Assembly: GCA_944322585.1 (NCBI GenBank)
Contig: CALUPB010000022.1
Span: 1 to 43,449 of the forward strand
Source: an uncultured Bacteroidales bacterium
Lineage (GTDB): Bacteria > Bacteroidota > Bacteroidia > Bacteroidales > UBA932
Direction: 5' to 3'
DNA length: 43,449 nucleotides
Shown here: piece by piece, positions 24,788 through 32,146 of the stretch
Numbering within the stretch: position 1 is the first letter of the stretch
How the letters are laid out: every line of letters starts with the position of its first letter
Position numbers and translations under genes: made by a program
The notes under the pieces: model-generated
Database searches by the model: none
What the model was told of the DNA's origin: nothing
Seen by the model: the letters and a program-made list of their open reading frames with translations, nothing else

Positions 24788-24815
24788 TATGGTTTTAGCG
24801 TCTTCCATAACCATA
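24788..24815. promoter_or_regulatory. Inverted repeat upstream of the receptor operon
   Basis: TATGGTT (24788-24794) and AACCATA (24809-24815) are perfect 7-base arms with a 14-base gap, starting 35 bases upstream of the -7 box. The spacing suits a dimeric regulator binding one or two helical turns apart. The regulator is unknown. Confidence 0.35.
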
Positions 24816-24888
24816 TATTGCTATTATTCCCGTCCGTACCGGCAAGATGCCTCAAAGACGGGCTTCCTCATCCGGACAATTCACAAAA

Positions 24889-24919
24889 GAGGCCGACCCA
24901 AAAATTTTGGGCCGGCCTC
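24889..24919 (-). terminator. Intrinsic terminator of clpB
   Basis: GAGGCCG-a-CCCAAAA (24889-24903) pairs with TTTTGGG-c-CGGCCTC (24905-24919): a long GC-rich stem with one mismatch, followed on the minus strand by TTTTGTG. It lies 48 bases past the clpB stop. Confidence 0.8.
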
Positions 24920-24967
24920 TCTCATTGGGGGTAAACCCGAAAGGATCAACCCCAGTCATTTTTTACA

Positions 24968-27148
24968 TCATCTGTCGGCGACAGTAATCTGACCGTCACG
25001 GACGGAGACTTCGATGTCGGAGTCGCGGTGGACAGTACCGTCGAGGATAGCCTTGGCAAGCAGGTTGACCAGCTCACGCTGCATCAGCCTCTTGATAGGA
25101 CGTGCTCCGTAGGCAGGTTCGTAGCCCTTGGTAGTCATATAGTCCTCGAACTCTTTCGAAAAAGAGACTGACACTCCGTTCTCGGCGAGTTTCTTCTTCA
25201 GGTCTTTCATCTGCAGATGCAGGATTTCCCTGATATCCTTCTGCGAAAGCGGCTCGAACATGATTATCTCGTCTATCCTGTTGAGGAACTCCGGCCGTAC
25301 GGTCTGTTTCAGGATATCCAGAACATCCTTCCTGCACTGGAGAAGCATGTCGGCCCTCTTTTCCTGCGCGGCTTTTTCAGCAGCAGGATCGGAATCCTTG
25401 AGCCCCACCACTGGCAGTTTATCCATATAGCTCTGTATCACGTCGGCCCCCACATTGGAAGTCATGATCAGGATAGTGTTCTTGAAATCCACTGTTCTGC
25501 CCTTGTTGTCTGTCAGACGCCCGTCATCAAGCACCTGGAGCAGGATATTGAACACATCCGGATGAGCCTTCTCTATCTCGTCCAGCAGGATGACTGAATA
25601 AGGCTTACGCCTTACCGCTTCGGTCAGCTGACCGCCCTCATCGTATCCCACGTATCCCGGAGGCGCTCCGACAAGCCGGCTCACCGAATGACGCTCCTGA
25701 TATTCGCTCATGTCGATACGCGTCATCATGTTCTCGTCATTGAACAGGAACTCGGCAAGAGCCTTGGCAAGTTCAGTCTTGCCCACCCCGGTAGTACCCA
25801 TGAACAGGAATGAACCTATCGGCCTCTTCTCGTTCTGCAGCCCTGCACGGCTCCGGCGCACGGCATCGGATACGGCGGCAATGGCCTGATCCTGCCCCAC
25901 GACCCTCTTGTGCAGCTCTGTCTCCATACGGAGAAGTTTCTCCCTCTCGCTTTCAAGCATCCTCTTTACTGGAATACCGGTCCATTTGGCCACCACTTCC
26001 GCAATGTCTTCCGGAGTGACAGCCTCGGTAATGATAGGATCCTTTATCCCGGCCTGCCGTGCCGTGAGGTCATCGATTTGCTTTTTGGTCTCGGCCATCT
26101 TGCCGTAACGGATCTCGGCGACCTTGCCGTAGTCGCCTGCCCTTTCGGCATTCTGGGCCTCTATCCTGTAGTCCTCTATCTTCTGTCGCGCCTCCTGAAG
26201 GCCGGAAAGGATTTTCTTCTCCTCTTCCCATTTCTTCATCAGCACATCCCTCTGCGCATTCAGATCCGCAAGATCCTGTTTTATCTTGTCCATCTTCATG
26301 GAGACACCTTCACGCTTGATGGCCTCCCTCTCGATTTCAAGCTGCCGGATACGGCTGTTGAGGTCATCTATAGGCTCAGGTACGGAATTCATCTCCAGCC
26401 TCAGCTTCGATGCGGCCTCATCCACCAGGTCGATCGCCTTGTCCGGAAGGAACCTGTTGGTAATGTACCTGTGGGACAGTTCGACCGCAGCAATCAGGGC
26501 GTCATCCTCGATGCGCACCTTGTGATGGTTTTCATACCTTTCCTTCAGTCCCCTCAGGATGGAAATGGACTCTGCAGGTGTAGGTTCGTCCACCATCACC
26601 ATCTGGAAACGCCTTTCCAGAGCCTTGTCCGTCTCGAAATATTTCTGGTATTCGTCGAGCGTCGTGGAACCGATAGTCCTCAGTTCGCCTCGGGCAAGCG
26701 CCGGCTTCAGGATATTGGATGCATCCATCGCTCCCGAAGTCCTTCCGGCCCCCACAAGGGTATGTATTTCATCTATGAACAGGATGATTTCACCGTCGCT
26801 GTCCACTACTTCCTTGACTACCCCCTTCAGCCTTTCCTCGAATTCTCCCTGATATTTCGCACCGGCGATCAGGGCTCCGAGGTCAAGGGAATATATTTTC
26901 TTGGATTTCAGGTTTTCAGGCACCTGGCCGTCCACTATCTTCCGGGCTATACCCTCCGATATGGCCGTTTTGCCCACACCCGGTTCACCTACCAGAATAG
27001 GGTTGTTTTTAGTCCTCCTGCTGAGGATCTGGAGCACCCTACGTATCTCCTCGTCCCTGCCTATCACAGGATCGAGCTTGCCCTGAGCCGCCCTTTCATT
27101 GAGGTTCACGGCAAACTTTTCAAGATTTTCCAATTTATTTTCTGCCAT
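24968..27148 (-). CDS. clpB: ClpB-type AAA+ disaggregase lacking the N-terminal domain
   Basis: ClpB rescues aggregated proteins together with DnaK. Two AAA+ modules are complete: Walker A GEPGVGKT (54-61) and FIDEIHTL in module 1; Walker A GTTGVGKT (451-458) and [14 protein letters not shown] in module 2. Between them is the ClpB-specific coiled-coil middle domain (about 260-380). The protein is 726 residues, against about 860 in the family, because the N-terminal Clp_N double repeat is absent. The start ATG 27146-27148 has a strong GGAG Shine-Dalgarno, and no Clp_N sequence lies in the 248 bases up to secG. This matches the short ClpB80 form of other bacteria, but here it is the only form encoded. 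A palindrome at 27312-27343 probably controls it. Confidence 0.93.
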   Translation of the reverse strand: MAENKLENLEKFAVNLNERAAQGKLDPVIGRDEEIRRVLQILSRRTKNNPILVGEPGVGKTAISEGIARKIVDGQVPENLKSKKIYSLDLGALIAGAKYQGEFEERLKGVVKEVVDSDGEIILFIDEIHTLVGAGRTSGAMDASNILKPALARGELRTIGSTTLDEYQKYFETDKALERRFQMVMVDEPTPAESISILRGLKERYENHHKVRIEDDALIAAVELSHRYITNRFLPDKAIDLVDEAASKLRLEMNSVPEPIDDLNSRIRQLEIEREAIKREGVSMKMDKIKQDLADLNAQRDVLMKKWEEEKKILSGLQEARQKIEDYRIEAQNAERAGDYGKVAEIRYGKMAETKKQIDDLTARQAGIKDPIITEAVTPEDIAEVVAKWTGIPVKRMLESEREKLLRMETELHKRVVGQDQAIAAVSDAVRRSRAGLQNEKRPIGSFLFMGTTGVGKTELAKALAEFLFNDENMMTRIDMSEYQERHSVSRLVGAPPGYVGYDEGGQLTEAVRRKPYSVILLDEIEKAHPDVFNILLQVLDDGRLTDNKGRTVDFKNTILIMTSNVGADVIQSYMDKLPVVGLKDSDPAAEKAAQEKRADMLLQCRKDVLDILKQTVRPEFLNRIDEIIMFEPLSQKDIREILHLQMKDLKKKLAENGVSVSFSKEFEDYMTTKGYEPAYGARPIKRLMQRELVNLLAKAILDGTVHRDSDIEVSVRDGQITVADR

Positions 27149-27296
27149 ATTCAATTCTCCTTTCCATATCATTCCGGAACGGACCCGGTCTCTGGAACAT
27201 CCGGACACCCGGATGGTCCGGCTCATGCGGGCATATACCCGCGGGAACCCATGCAACAAGAAACGTCGCCCGTTCCGAAGAACAGACGACGTAAGT

Positions 27297-27305
27297 CAAA
27301 TTATA
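27297..27305 (-). promoter_or_regulatory. Putative -7 box of clpB
   Basis: TATAATTTG on the minus strand is one base longer than the TAnnTTTG consensus. It lies 16 bases downstream of the CTGACA-N3-TGTCAG palindrome and about 150 bases before the clpB ATG. Moderate match only. Confidence 0.3.
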
Positions 27306-27311
27306 TTCCAC

Positions 27312-27343
27312 TGCCCGCAGACTGACATTTTGTCAGACGGGCA
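27312..27343. promoter_or_regulatory. Palindromic operator candidate upstream of clpB
   Basis: CTGACA-TTT-TGTCAG (27322-27336) is a perfect 6+3+6 palindrome, flanked by an outer pair TGCCCG (27312-27317) and CGGGCA (27338-27343). It sits in the expected -33 region of the clpB promoter, with no T-run to suggest a terminator. It is neither CIRCE (HrcA) nor HAIR (HspR), so if it controls clpB a different stress regulator is involved. Confidence 0.5.
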
Positions 27344-27396
27344 AGAAGTCTGCAATCACTGCGTATTACGGCCGGCAAATGACCGCCCGGCACCTT

Positions 27397-27756
27397 TTAC
27401 TCCTGTCCGGCTTCCGGAGATGCTTCAGGACTCTCTGCAGGAAGCGGTGCGGAAGGGAATTCCGGAGCCTGATCCGTAGAAATGTTTTCCACCTGATCCG
27501 TAATGTCCACGCCTGTCTTGCCTGAACCGCCCGTAGTGAACGTGGTCACGATGGAAACCACGAAAATGAAAGCCACGAGCCCCCATGTAATCTTCTCAAG
27601 GATGTCGGCAGTCTGGCGTACGCCGAAGGTCTGGTTTCCTGCCGCGAAGTTACTTGCAAGTCCGCCTCCCTTGCTGTTCTGAAGCAGAACGACAATCGTA
27701 ATGAACACACTCGCAAGAATTACAAGCACTATCAGAATTGTAAATACGACATTCAT
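27397..27756 (-). CDS. secG: Preprotein translocase subunit SecG
   Basis: SecG assists SecYE in moving proteins through the inner membrane. The 119-residue protein has the family pattern: first transmembrane helix (about 3-25, FTILIVLVILASVFITIVVL), the conserved loop QNSKGGGLASNF, a second helix (about 57-75), then a Pro/Glu-rich tail (about 80-119) common in Bacteroidetes SecG. It is the last gene of the operon beginning with the sigma-54 activator, starting 6 bases after the TPR-like gene. Confidence 0.92.
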   Translation of the reverse strand: MNVVFTILIVLVILASVFITIVVLLQNSKGGGLASNFAAGNQTFGVRQTADILEKITWGLVAFIFVVSIVTTFTTGGSGKTGVDITDQVENISTDQAPEFPSAPLPAESPEASPEAGQE

Positions 27757-27762
27757 ATCACA

Positions 27763-28368
27763 CTAATTTTTAATTTCCGCGTCCATTTTTTCAATAAGGG
27801 CTGCAAAGTAAGCATTTTTTTCCGGATATGCCAAAATTAGTTTGGAATAAATCTCTTTAGCCTGCTGATAATAGCCCTGTTCCGCATATATTCCGGCCAA
27901 TGTCTCCGTACAGAAATCCAGTCCGAAATCCGGGATCATCTCTATCACCGGAACATCGGTATCGTCCGATGAAGACAAATTCCTGAAATCCCCGCCTTCC
28001 TTGCCCCTGACGCTCGCATACTGTTCCTGTGAAAAGTAGTCTCCTACACCCCTGAACCCTTTGTTTTTCCCTTCATGACTGTTCATGGACTGTTCCTTAT
28101 CCACGGATTTCCCAAGCATTCTGCGGATAATCCCATCCACATCCTTGTCGGAATACACGCCCTCCGATCTCAGCAGGGCGAATATACGGCTCCGTGTCGG
28201 GACGTACATGGCCGCTTCCGAGTACCCCGGCATGCCCCAGCCGTTCCCGCCCGATTCCTGCATTCTGACGCACAGGAACTTACGGGCCAATCCGAACCAC
28301 GGATAACGGTTGACGACGTCCACAAGCCTGTCTAAAGACATATCCTTCAGTTGACTGTATCTGTCCAT
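27763..28368 (-). CDS. TPR-like hypothetical protein, 201 aa
   Basis: A soluble protein with no signal peptide. The N-terminal half contains DRLVDVVNRYPWFGLARKFL, a helical segment seen in the protein encoded between lptE and secG in other Bacteroidales. The C-terminal 45 residues form one clear tetratricopeptide-like helix pair (ETLAGIYAEQGYYQQAKEIY, then SKLILAYPEKNAYFA). The middle is charged and probably disordered. It is tightly packed, 3 bases after lptE and 6 before secG, so it likely shares expression with envelope-biogenesis genes. Molecular role unknown. Confidence 0.7.
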   Translation of the reverse strand: MDRYSQLKDMSLDRLVDVVNRYPWFGLARKFLCVRMQESGGNGWGMPGYSEAAMYVPTRSRIFALLRSEGVYSDKDVDGIIRRMLGKSVDKEQSMNSHEGKNKGFRGVGDYFSQEQYASVRGKEGGDFRNLSSSDDTDVPVIEMIPDFGLDFCTETLAGIYAEQGYYQQAKEIYSKLILAYPEKNAYFAALIEKMDAEIKN

Positions 28369-28371
28369 ATC

Positions 28372-28902
28372 CTACCAGTTCGCTACCGTAGCATTGAAAA
28401 TATCATCCACCAGTTTCTCTATTATCTCCTCGCACAGCTGCGATTCCATGGCATCGAGCGTATTGTTGGAATCGTAGTCCGCATAGGCCGAAAAAGACTT
28501 CTCGAAGTCATCCTCCGGATATTTCCTGTTGGTGAAATATATCTTGACATTGACCGTCAGTCGGTTCTGCGCCGCCACTTCATCCGCGGTCACTGCCATG
28601 GCCTTTACATCATAGCCTATTATTTCCCCTGAAATCTCGAGGTCTCCCTCCTGGTCCACCTCTTCAAGCCGGGTCAGCCTGCGGAACTGGTCCTTAAGGG
28701 CCTCGGTGAGTTCGTTGCTCAGGGAAGGATTGACCCTTAGAGCCTTATATTCGAAATAGTTGATCGTGCACGTCATCACGTCCGGCTGTATCGAAGTCCC
28801 TGAAAACGAATATATTCCGCACGAATGGACTATCATCGCCGTCACTGTGAGCGCAACTGCCGCACATGCCGCAGCCAGTATTTTCCTTAACCGTCCTGTC
28901 AT
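28372..28902 (-). CDS. lptE: LPS-assembly lipoprotein LptE
   Basis: LptE plugs the LptD barrel and delivers lipopolysaccharide to the outer-membrane surface. The 176-residue protein starts MTGRLRKILAAACAAVALTV, a signal with lipidation Cys at HSCGIYSFSG, the hallmark N-terminus of Bacteroidetes LptE. It continues with the conserved TINYFEYKALRVNPSLS and a helical end with EIIEKLVDDIFNATVANW. The length is normal. Its ATG overlaps the activator's stop in an ATGA junction. Confidence 0.9.
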   Translation of the reverse strand: MTGRLRKILAAACAAVALTVTAMIVHSCGIYSFSGTSIQPDVMTCTINYFEYKALRVNPSLSNELTEALKDQFRRLTRLEEVDQEGDLEISGEIIGYDVKAMAVTADEVAAQNRLTVNVKIYFTNRKYPEDDFEKSFSAYADYDSNNTLDAMESQLCEEIIEKLVDDIFNATVANW

Positions 28903-30200
28903 TTGTCGAACTCCTTTAATTTCCTGTATAATGTCCTCTCCGATATTCCCAGTTCCGCCGCCGCCAGCTTGCGGTTGCCCCTGTGCTTTTCAAGGGCCTT
29001 CCGTATCAGGACCTCCCCTGCCGACTGAAGGGACAGATCCGCATTCTCCTGTTCATCAGGCTCATCGGTCTGAGTATAATATTCAGCGGCATTGCGCTCC
29101 TGAGGATGAGGACCTCTCTGATAGGACATCGCCCCTATCACCGGCTCCACACTTACCGTTCCCGGGCCGCCGGCCGTACCTTCCCCTGACACATCGAATT
29201 CCGGGACAGCCGTCTGCCGGGCGGCGGAAGACTGCTGCGGCAACTGGTGTACGGGAGACGCCCCCGTAATCATTTCCTTGAGATAATTGACCTCCTGACG
29301 GAGCTGGTATATCATCCTTACTATCGCCTCCTTCTCTCCGGAAGTCATCGCATCCTCGGGTGAGGAGACGGACTTGACCGGAAGCATGCCGGCATCATCC
29401 TTGGGGATATACCCGGCCAGCACTTCTGCGGAAATTTCCTGCCTCGCGGCTATCCTGTGGGCTTCGAGAGCACAGACCGTTTCGGTGACGTTCTTGAGCT
29501 GCCTGATATTGCCAGGCCATCTGTAGCTTTTCAGCAGAGCCACGGCATCCGCCGAAAGAGCCGGCCTGCCCATTCCGTACTTTTCGGAGAAATCCGAAGC
29601 GAACTTCCTGAACAACAAATGTATATCATCCTTTCTATCCCTGAGAGGAGGCATATATACAGACACGGCATTGAGCCTGTAGTAAAGATCTTCCCTGAAC
29701 TTTCCCCGGGACACGGCATATTTAAGGTTGACATTCGTGGCCGCCACCACGCGCACATCCGTCTTCAGCACCTTGGAAGACCCCACGCGGATGAATTCTC
29801 CGGACTGGAGCACCCTCAGGAGCTTGGCCTGGGACGCCAGCGGGAGCTCGCCTATCTCGTCAAGGAAAAGCGTACCTCCGTCAGCCTCCTCAAAATATCC
29901 CTTCCGCATCTCCGCCGCTCCCGTGAACGAGCCTTTCTCATGGCCGAAAAGTTCCGAATCTATGGTCCCTTCCGGAATTGCCCCGCAATTGACAGCAAAA
30001 TATTTACCTGTCCTGCGCCTGCTGAACTGGTGTATTATCTTCGGTATAGTCTCCTTCCCCACTCCGCTCTCTCCGCTTATGAGTACGGTAAGATCTGTCG
30101 GGGCAACGGCAACGGCAATCTCCAGAGCCCTGTTCAAGGCCGGATCATTGCCTATTATATCGAACTTGTTCTTTAATGTCTGTAATTCCTGGCTTGTCAT
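28899..30200 (-). CDS. Sigma-54-dependent transcriptional activator without sensor domain
   Basis: A 433-residue bacterial enhancer-binding protein. It remodels sigma-54 RNA polymerase using ATP: Walker A GESGVGKE (43-50), the sigma-contacting GSFTGA loop (90-95, usual GAFTGA/GSFTGA form), Walker B GTLFLDEI (109-116) and the WPGNIRQLKN box (about 225). The C-terminus carries a Fis-type helix-turn-helix (KHRGNRKLAAAELGISERTL). No receiver, GAF or PAS domain precedes the AAA+ core, so activity is probably set by level or by a partner. A Gln/Pro-rich linker (about 290-375) separates the two. It heads the lptE-secG operon; this order is common in Bacteroidales. Confidence 0.92.
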   Translation of the reverse strand: MTSQELQTLKNKFDIIGNDPALNRALEIAVAVAPTDLTVLISGESGVGKETIPKIIHQFSRRRTGKYFAVNCGAIPEGTIDSELFGHEKGSFTGAAEMRKGYFEEADGGTLFLDEIGELPLASQAKLLRVLQSGEFIRVGSSKVLKTDVRVVAATNVNLKYAVSRGKFREDLYYRLNAVSVYMPPLRDRKDDIHLLFRKFASDFSEKYGMGRPALSADAVALLKSYRWPGNIRQLKNVTETVCALEAHRIAARQEISAEVLAGYIPKDDAGMLPVKSVSSPEDAMTSGEKEAIVRMIYQLRQEVNYLKEMITGASPVHQLPQQSSAARQTAVPEFDVSGEGTAGGPGTVSVEPVIGAMSYQRGPHPQERNAAEYYTQTDEPDEQENADLSLQSAGEVLIRKALEKHRGNRKLAAAELGISERTLYRKLKEFDK

Positions 30201-30207
30201 AGTGTGG

Positions 30208-30215
30208 CAAAGTTA
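30208..30215 (-). promoter_or_regulatory. -7 box of the activator-lptE-secG operon (near-leaderless)
   Basis: On the minus strand TAACTTTG matches TAnnTTTG exactly and ends 7 bases before the ATG at 30200, so the transcript would begin at or beside the start codon. A GCCGG/CCGGC hairpin (30224-30228 and 30240-30244) lies just upstream. Confidence 0.5.
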
Positions 30216-30290
30216 AAAAAAGAGCCGGAAATATATATGCCGGCAGTTAAAAATATAAATAAAAAATAAGGAATGATTAAAATATATGCT

Positions 30291-30298
30291 TATATTTG
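30291..30298 (+). promoter_or_regulatory. -7 box of the TPR lipoprotein gene
   Basis: TATATTTG is an exact TAnnTTTG match, 65 bases before the ATG at 30363. A leader of about 55 bases follows, holding a CTGCC/GGCAG hairpin (30307-30322) and an 11-codon ORF (30300-30335). Confidence 0.45.
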
Positions 30299-30362
30299 CA
30301 TGGTATCTGCCTTGGCGGGCAGGAAACGGACATGAAATCATAAACCATTTAATTTTAAGATA

Positions 30363-32006
30363 ATGAAAACGGGTATCAAATTTTTAACCGCTGCCGTTGT
30401 AGGACTCGCTGCAGTTGCCTGCAGCTCTCCGAAAAAGATGGCAGAGCAGGCAGAGAATGTCGTAGTCAAGAGCGATCCTGCTGTTCTTGAAGTAGTTGCC
30501 GGCAAAATAGAGGCAAACGTAACAGTGACCTATCCTGAAAAATACTTCCATCCTAAGGCTATCCTTGAGGTCACTCCTGTCATCGTCTATGAAGGCGGCG
30601 AGGCGAAAATGGATCCTTACTATTTCCAGGGAGAAAAGGTAAAAGACAACTATGAAGTCGTTTCCGCTGACGGAGCGACCGTTACAAAACCGGTAAGTTT
30701 CGCATATGCTCCGGGAATGGAGAAATGCTATCTTGAGCTCCGCGGTGTAGTGAAGTTCGGCGACAAGAGCACGGAACTCCCTACAAAGAAAGTCGCTGAC
30801 GGCGCCAACACCACCTACATGCTCGTATGCAAGAACGGGAAAGTGGACTACAAGGCCGATGCATATCAGGAAATTATCAAACAGACAGCTGAAGGACAGG
30901 TTCTCTACACTATCAACAGCTCGGTTGTACGCAACAGCCAGCTCAAGGGAGAGTCCGTGAAGAACTTCCTCGCCGCTCTCGCTGAAATCCAGGCCAACGA
31001 GCGCAAGGAACTTGTAAGCACGGATGTAGTTGCCTATGCTTCTCCTGACGGAGGCGAGGAACTCAACGCAAAACTCTCCGACAAACGTTCGGAGACCGCC
31101 GAGAAGGCATTCACAAAGATTACAAAGGACGAAGAGCTTGACGCCCCTGTAAACGTAAAGAGCATCGGACAGGACTGGGAAGGCTTCCAGGAGCTTGTTG
31201 CAGAGTCTGACATCGAAGACAAGGATCTTATCATCCGCGTCCTCTCCATGTACAGCGATCCTGCAGTCCGCGAGCAGGAAATAAAGAACATGTCAGCCGT
31301 TTACAAGGAGCTGGCAAAGGAAATCCTTCCTGAACTCCGCCGTGCACGCTTCATCGCCAATGTGGAGTACACCAATTACACCAGCGAGGAACTTCTCCAG
31401 CTGATCAACGACAACATCGACGTGCTTGACGAGGAGGCTCTCCTCAGGGCTGCCACCCTCGTTAAGGATCTCAAGGGCAAGGTGACAGTATACGAAAAGG
31501 CTGTCGAGAAATACAGCAGCGCCCGTGCACAGTACAACATCGCTGCCGCATATCTCAACGCAGGCAAGACCGCTGAAGGCAAGGCTGCCCTCGCAAAGGT
31601 CGCAGAAAAAGATGCCGACTGGCAGAATGCCATGGGAGTCGTTGCTCTTCAGGAAGGCAATCTTGCTGATGCCGCCAAGTATTTTGCGGCTGCCGGCAAT
31701 GCCACAGCCAAGGAAAATCTTGCTGTCGTAGACATCCTCAACGGGAAATATGCTGACGCTGCCGCCAAACTGGCAGGAGTTGAGAAAGGCTTCAACAAGG
31801 CTTTGGCCCTCGTTCTCACCGACGACCTCGCAGGAGCATCCAAGGCCATAAGCTGCGACTGCCCTAAGAGCGCTTACCTCAAGGCTGTCATCGCTGCACG
31901 CCAGGGCAATGCAGAGCAGGTTAAAGCAAACCTTGAGAAGGCCGGGAAGGACAAGGATCTCGCTGCACGCGCAGCCAAGGACATCGAGTTCGTACAGTTC
32001 CAGTAG
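30363..32006 (+). CDS. TPR-containing outer-membrane lipoprotein, 547 aa
   Basis: Start MKTGIKFLTAAVVGLAAVAC gives a lipoprotein signal. The first part (about 30-165) is beta-rich, in the style of Bacteroidetes cell-surface beta-sandwich domains. A central segment (about 190-330) carries YASPDGGEELNAKLSDKRSE, similar in pattern to the OmpA-like peptidoglycan-binding motif. The remainder (about 370-540) is a series of Ala-rich TPR-like helix pairs (ARAQYNIAAAYLNAGKTAEG). It is monocistronic, with promoter and strong terminator. The even, Ala/Lys-rich composition suggests an abundant structural protein. Family recognised only in general terms; peptidoglycan anchoring is inferred. Confidence 0.8.
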   Translation: MKTGIKFLTAAVVGLAAVACSSPKKMAEQAENVVVKSDPAVLEVVAGKIEANVTVTYPEKYFHPKAILEVTPVIVYEGGEAKMDPYYFQGEKVKDNYEVVSADGATVTKPVSFAYAPGMEKCYLELRGVVKFGDKSTELPTKKVADGANTTYMLVCKNGKVDYKADAYQEIIKQTAEGQVLYTINSSVVRNSQLKGESVKNFLAALAEIQANERKELVSTDVVAYASPDGGEELNAKLSDKRSETAEKAFTKITKDEELDAPVNVKSIGQDWEGFQELVAESDIEDKDLIIRVLSMYSDPAVREQEIKNMSAVYKELAKEILPELRRARFIANVEYTNYTSEELLQLINDNIDVLDEEALLRAATLVKDLKGKVTVYEKAVEKYSSARAQYNIAAAYLNAGKTAEGKAALAKVAEKDADWQNAMGVVALQEGNLADAAKYFAAAGNATAKENLAVVDILNGKYADAAAKLAGVEKGFNKALALVLTDDLAGASKAISCDCPKSAYLKAVIAARQGNAEQVKANLEKAGKDKDLAARAAKDIEFVQFQ

Positions 32007-32028
32007 TCTGTACGTACAGAGACTTTTT

Positions 32029-32063
32029 CAGGGAGGATGGCACCGGCTGTCCTCCCTGTTTTT
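32029..32063 (+). terminator. Strong intrinsic terminator
   Basis: CAGGGAGGA (32029-32037) and TCCTCCCTG (32050-32058) form a perfect 9-base stem with a 12-base loop, followed by TTTTTAT. It lies 22 bases after the TPR lipoprotein stop. Confidence 0.9.
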
Positions 32064-32117
32064 ATATCCCTAATGCCGGAACAAGGGCTGTTATACTTAA
32101 TGTGCGGAAAAAATAAA

Positions 32118-32125
32118 TAACTTTG
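32118..32125 (+). promoter_or_regulatory. -7 box for the macroglobulin-pbpC pair
   Basis: TAACTTTG matches TAnnTTTG exactly and ends 21 bases before the ATG at 32147. No clear -33 TTTG is present. Confidence 0.45.
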
Positions 32126-32146
32126 TCGTAAGTAAACTTCACAATT

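Noticed and set aside
25910-27325. 471-codon open frame on the plus strand over clpB
   Set aside because: It is the antisense shadow of a highly conserved gene with both AAA+ modules intact; its composition (many Arg, His, Pro) is not protein-like.
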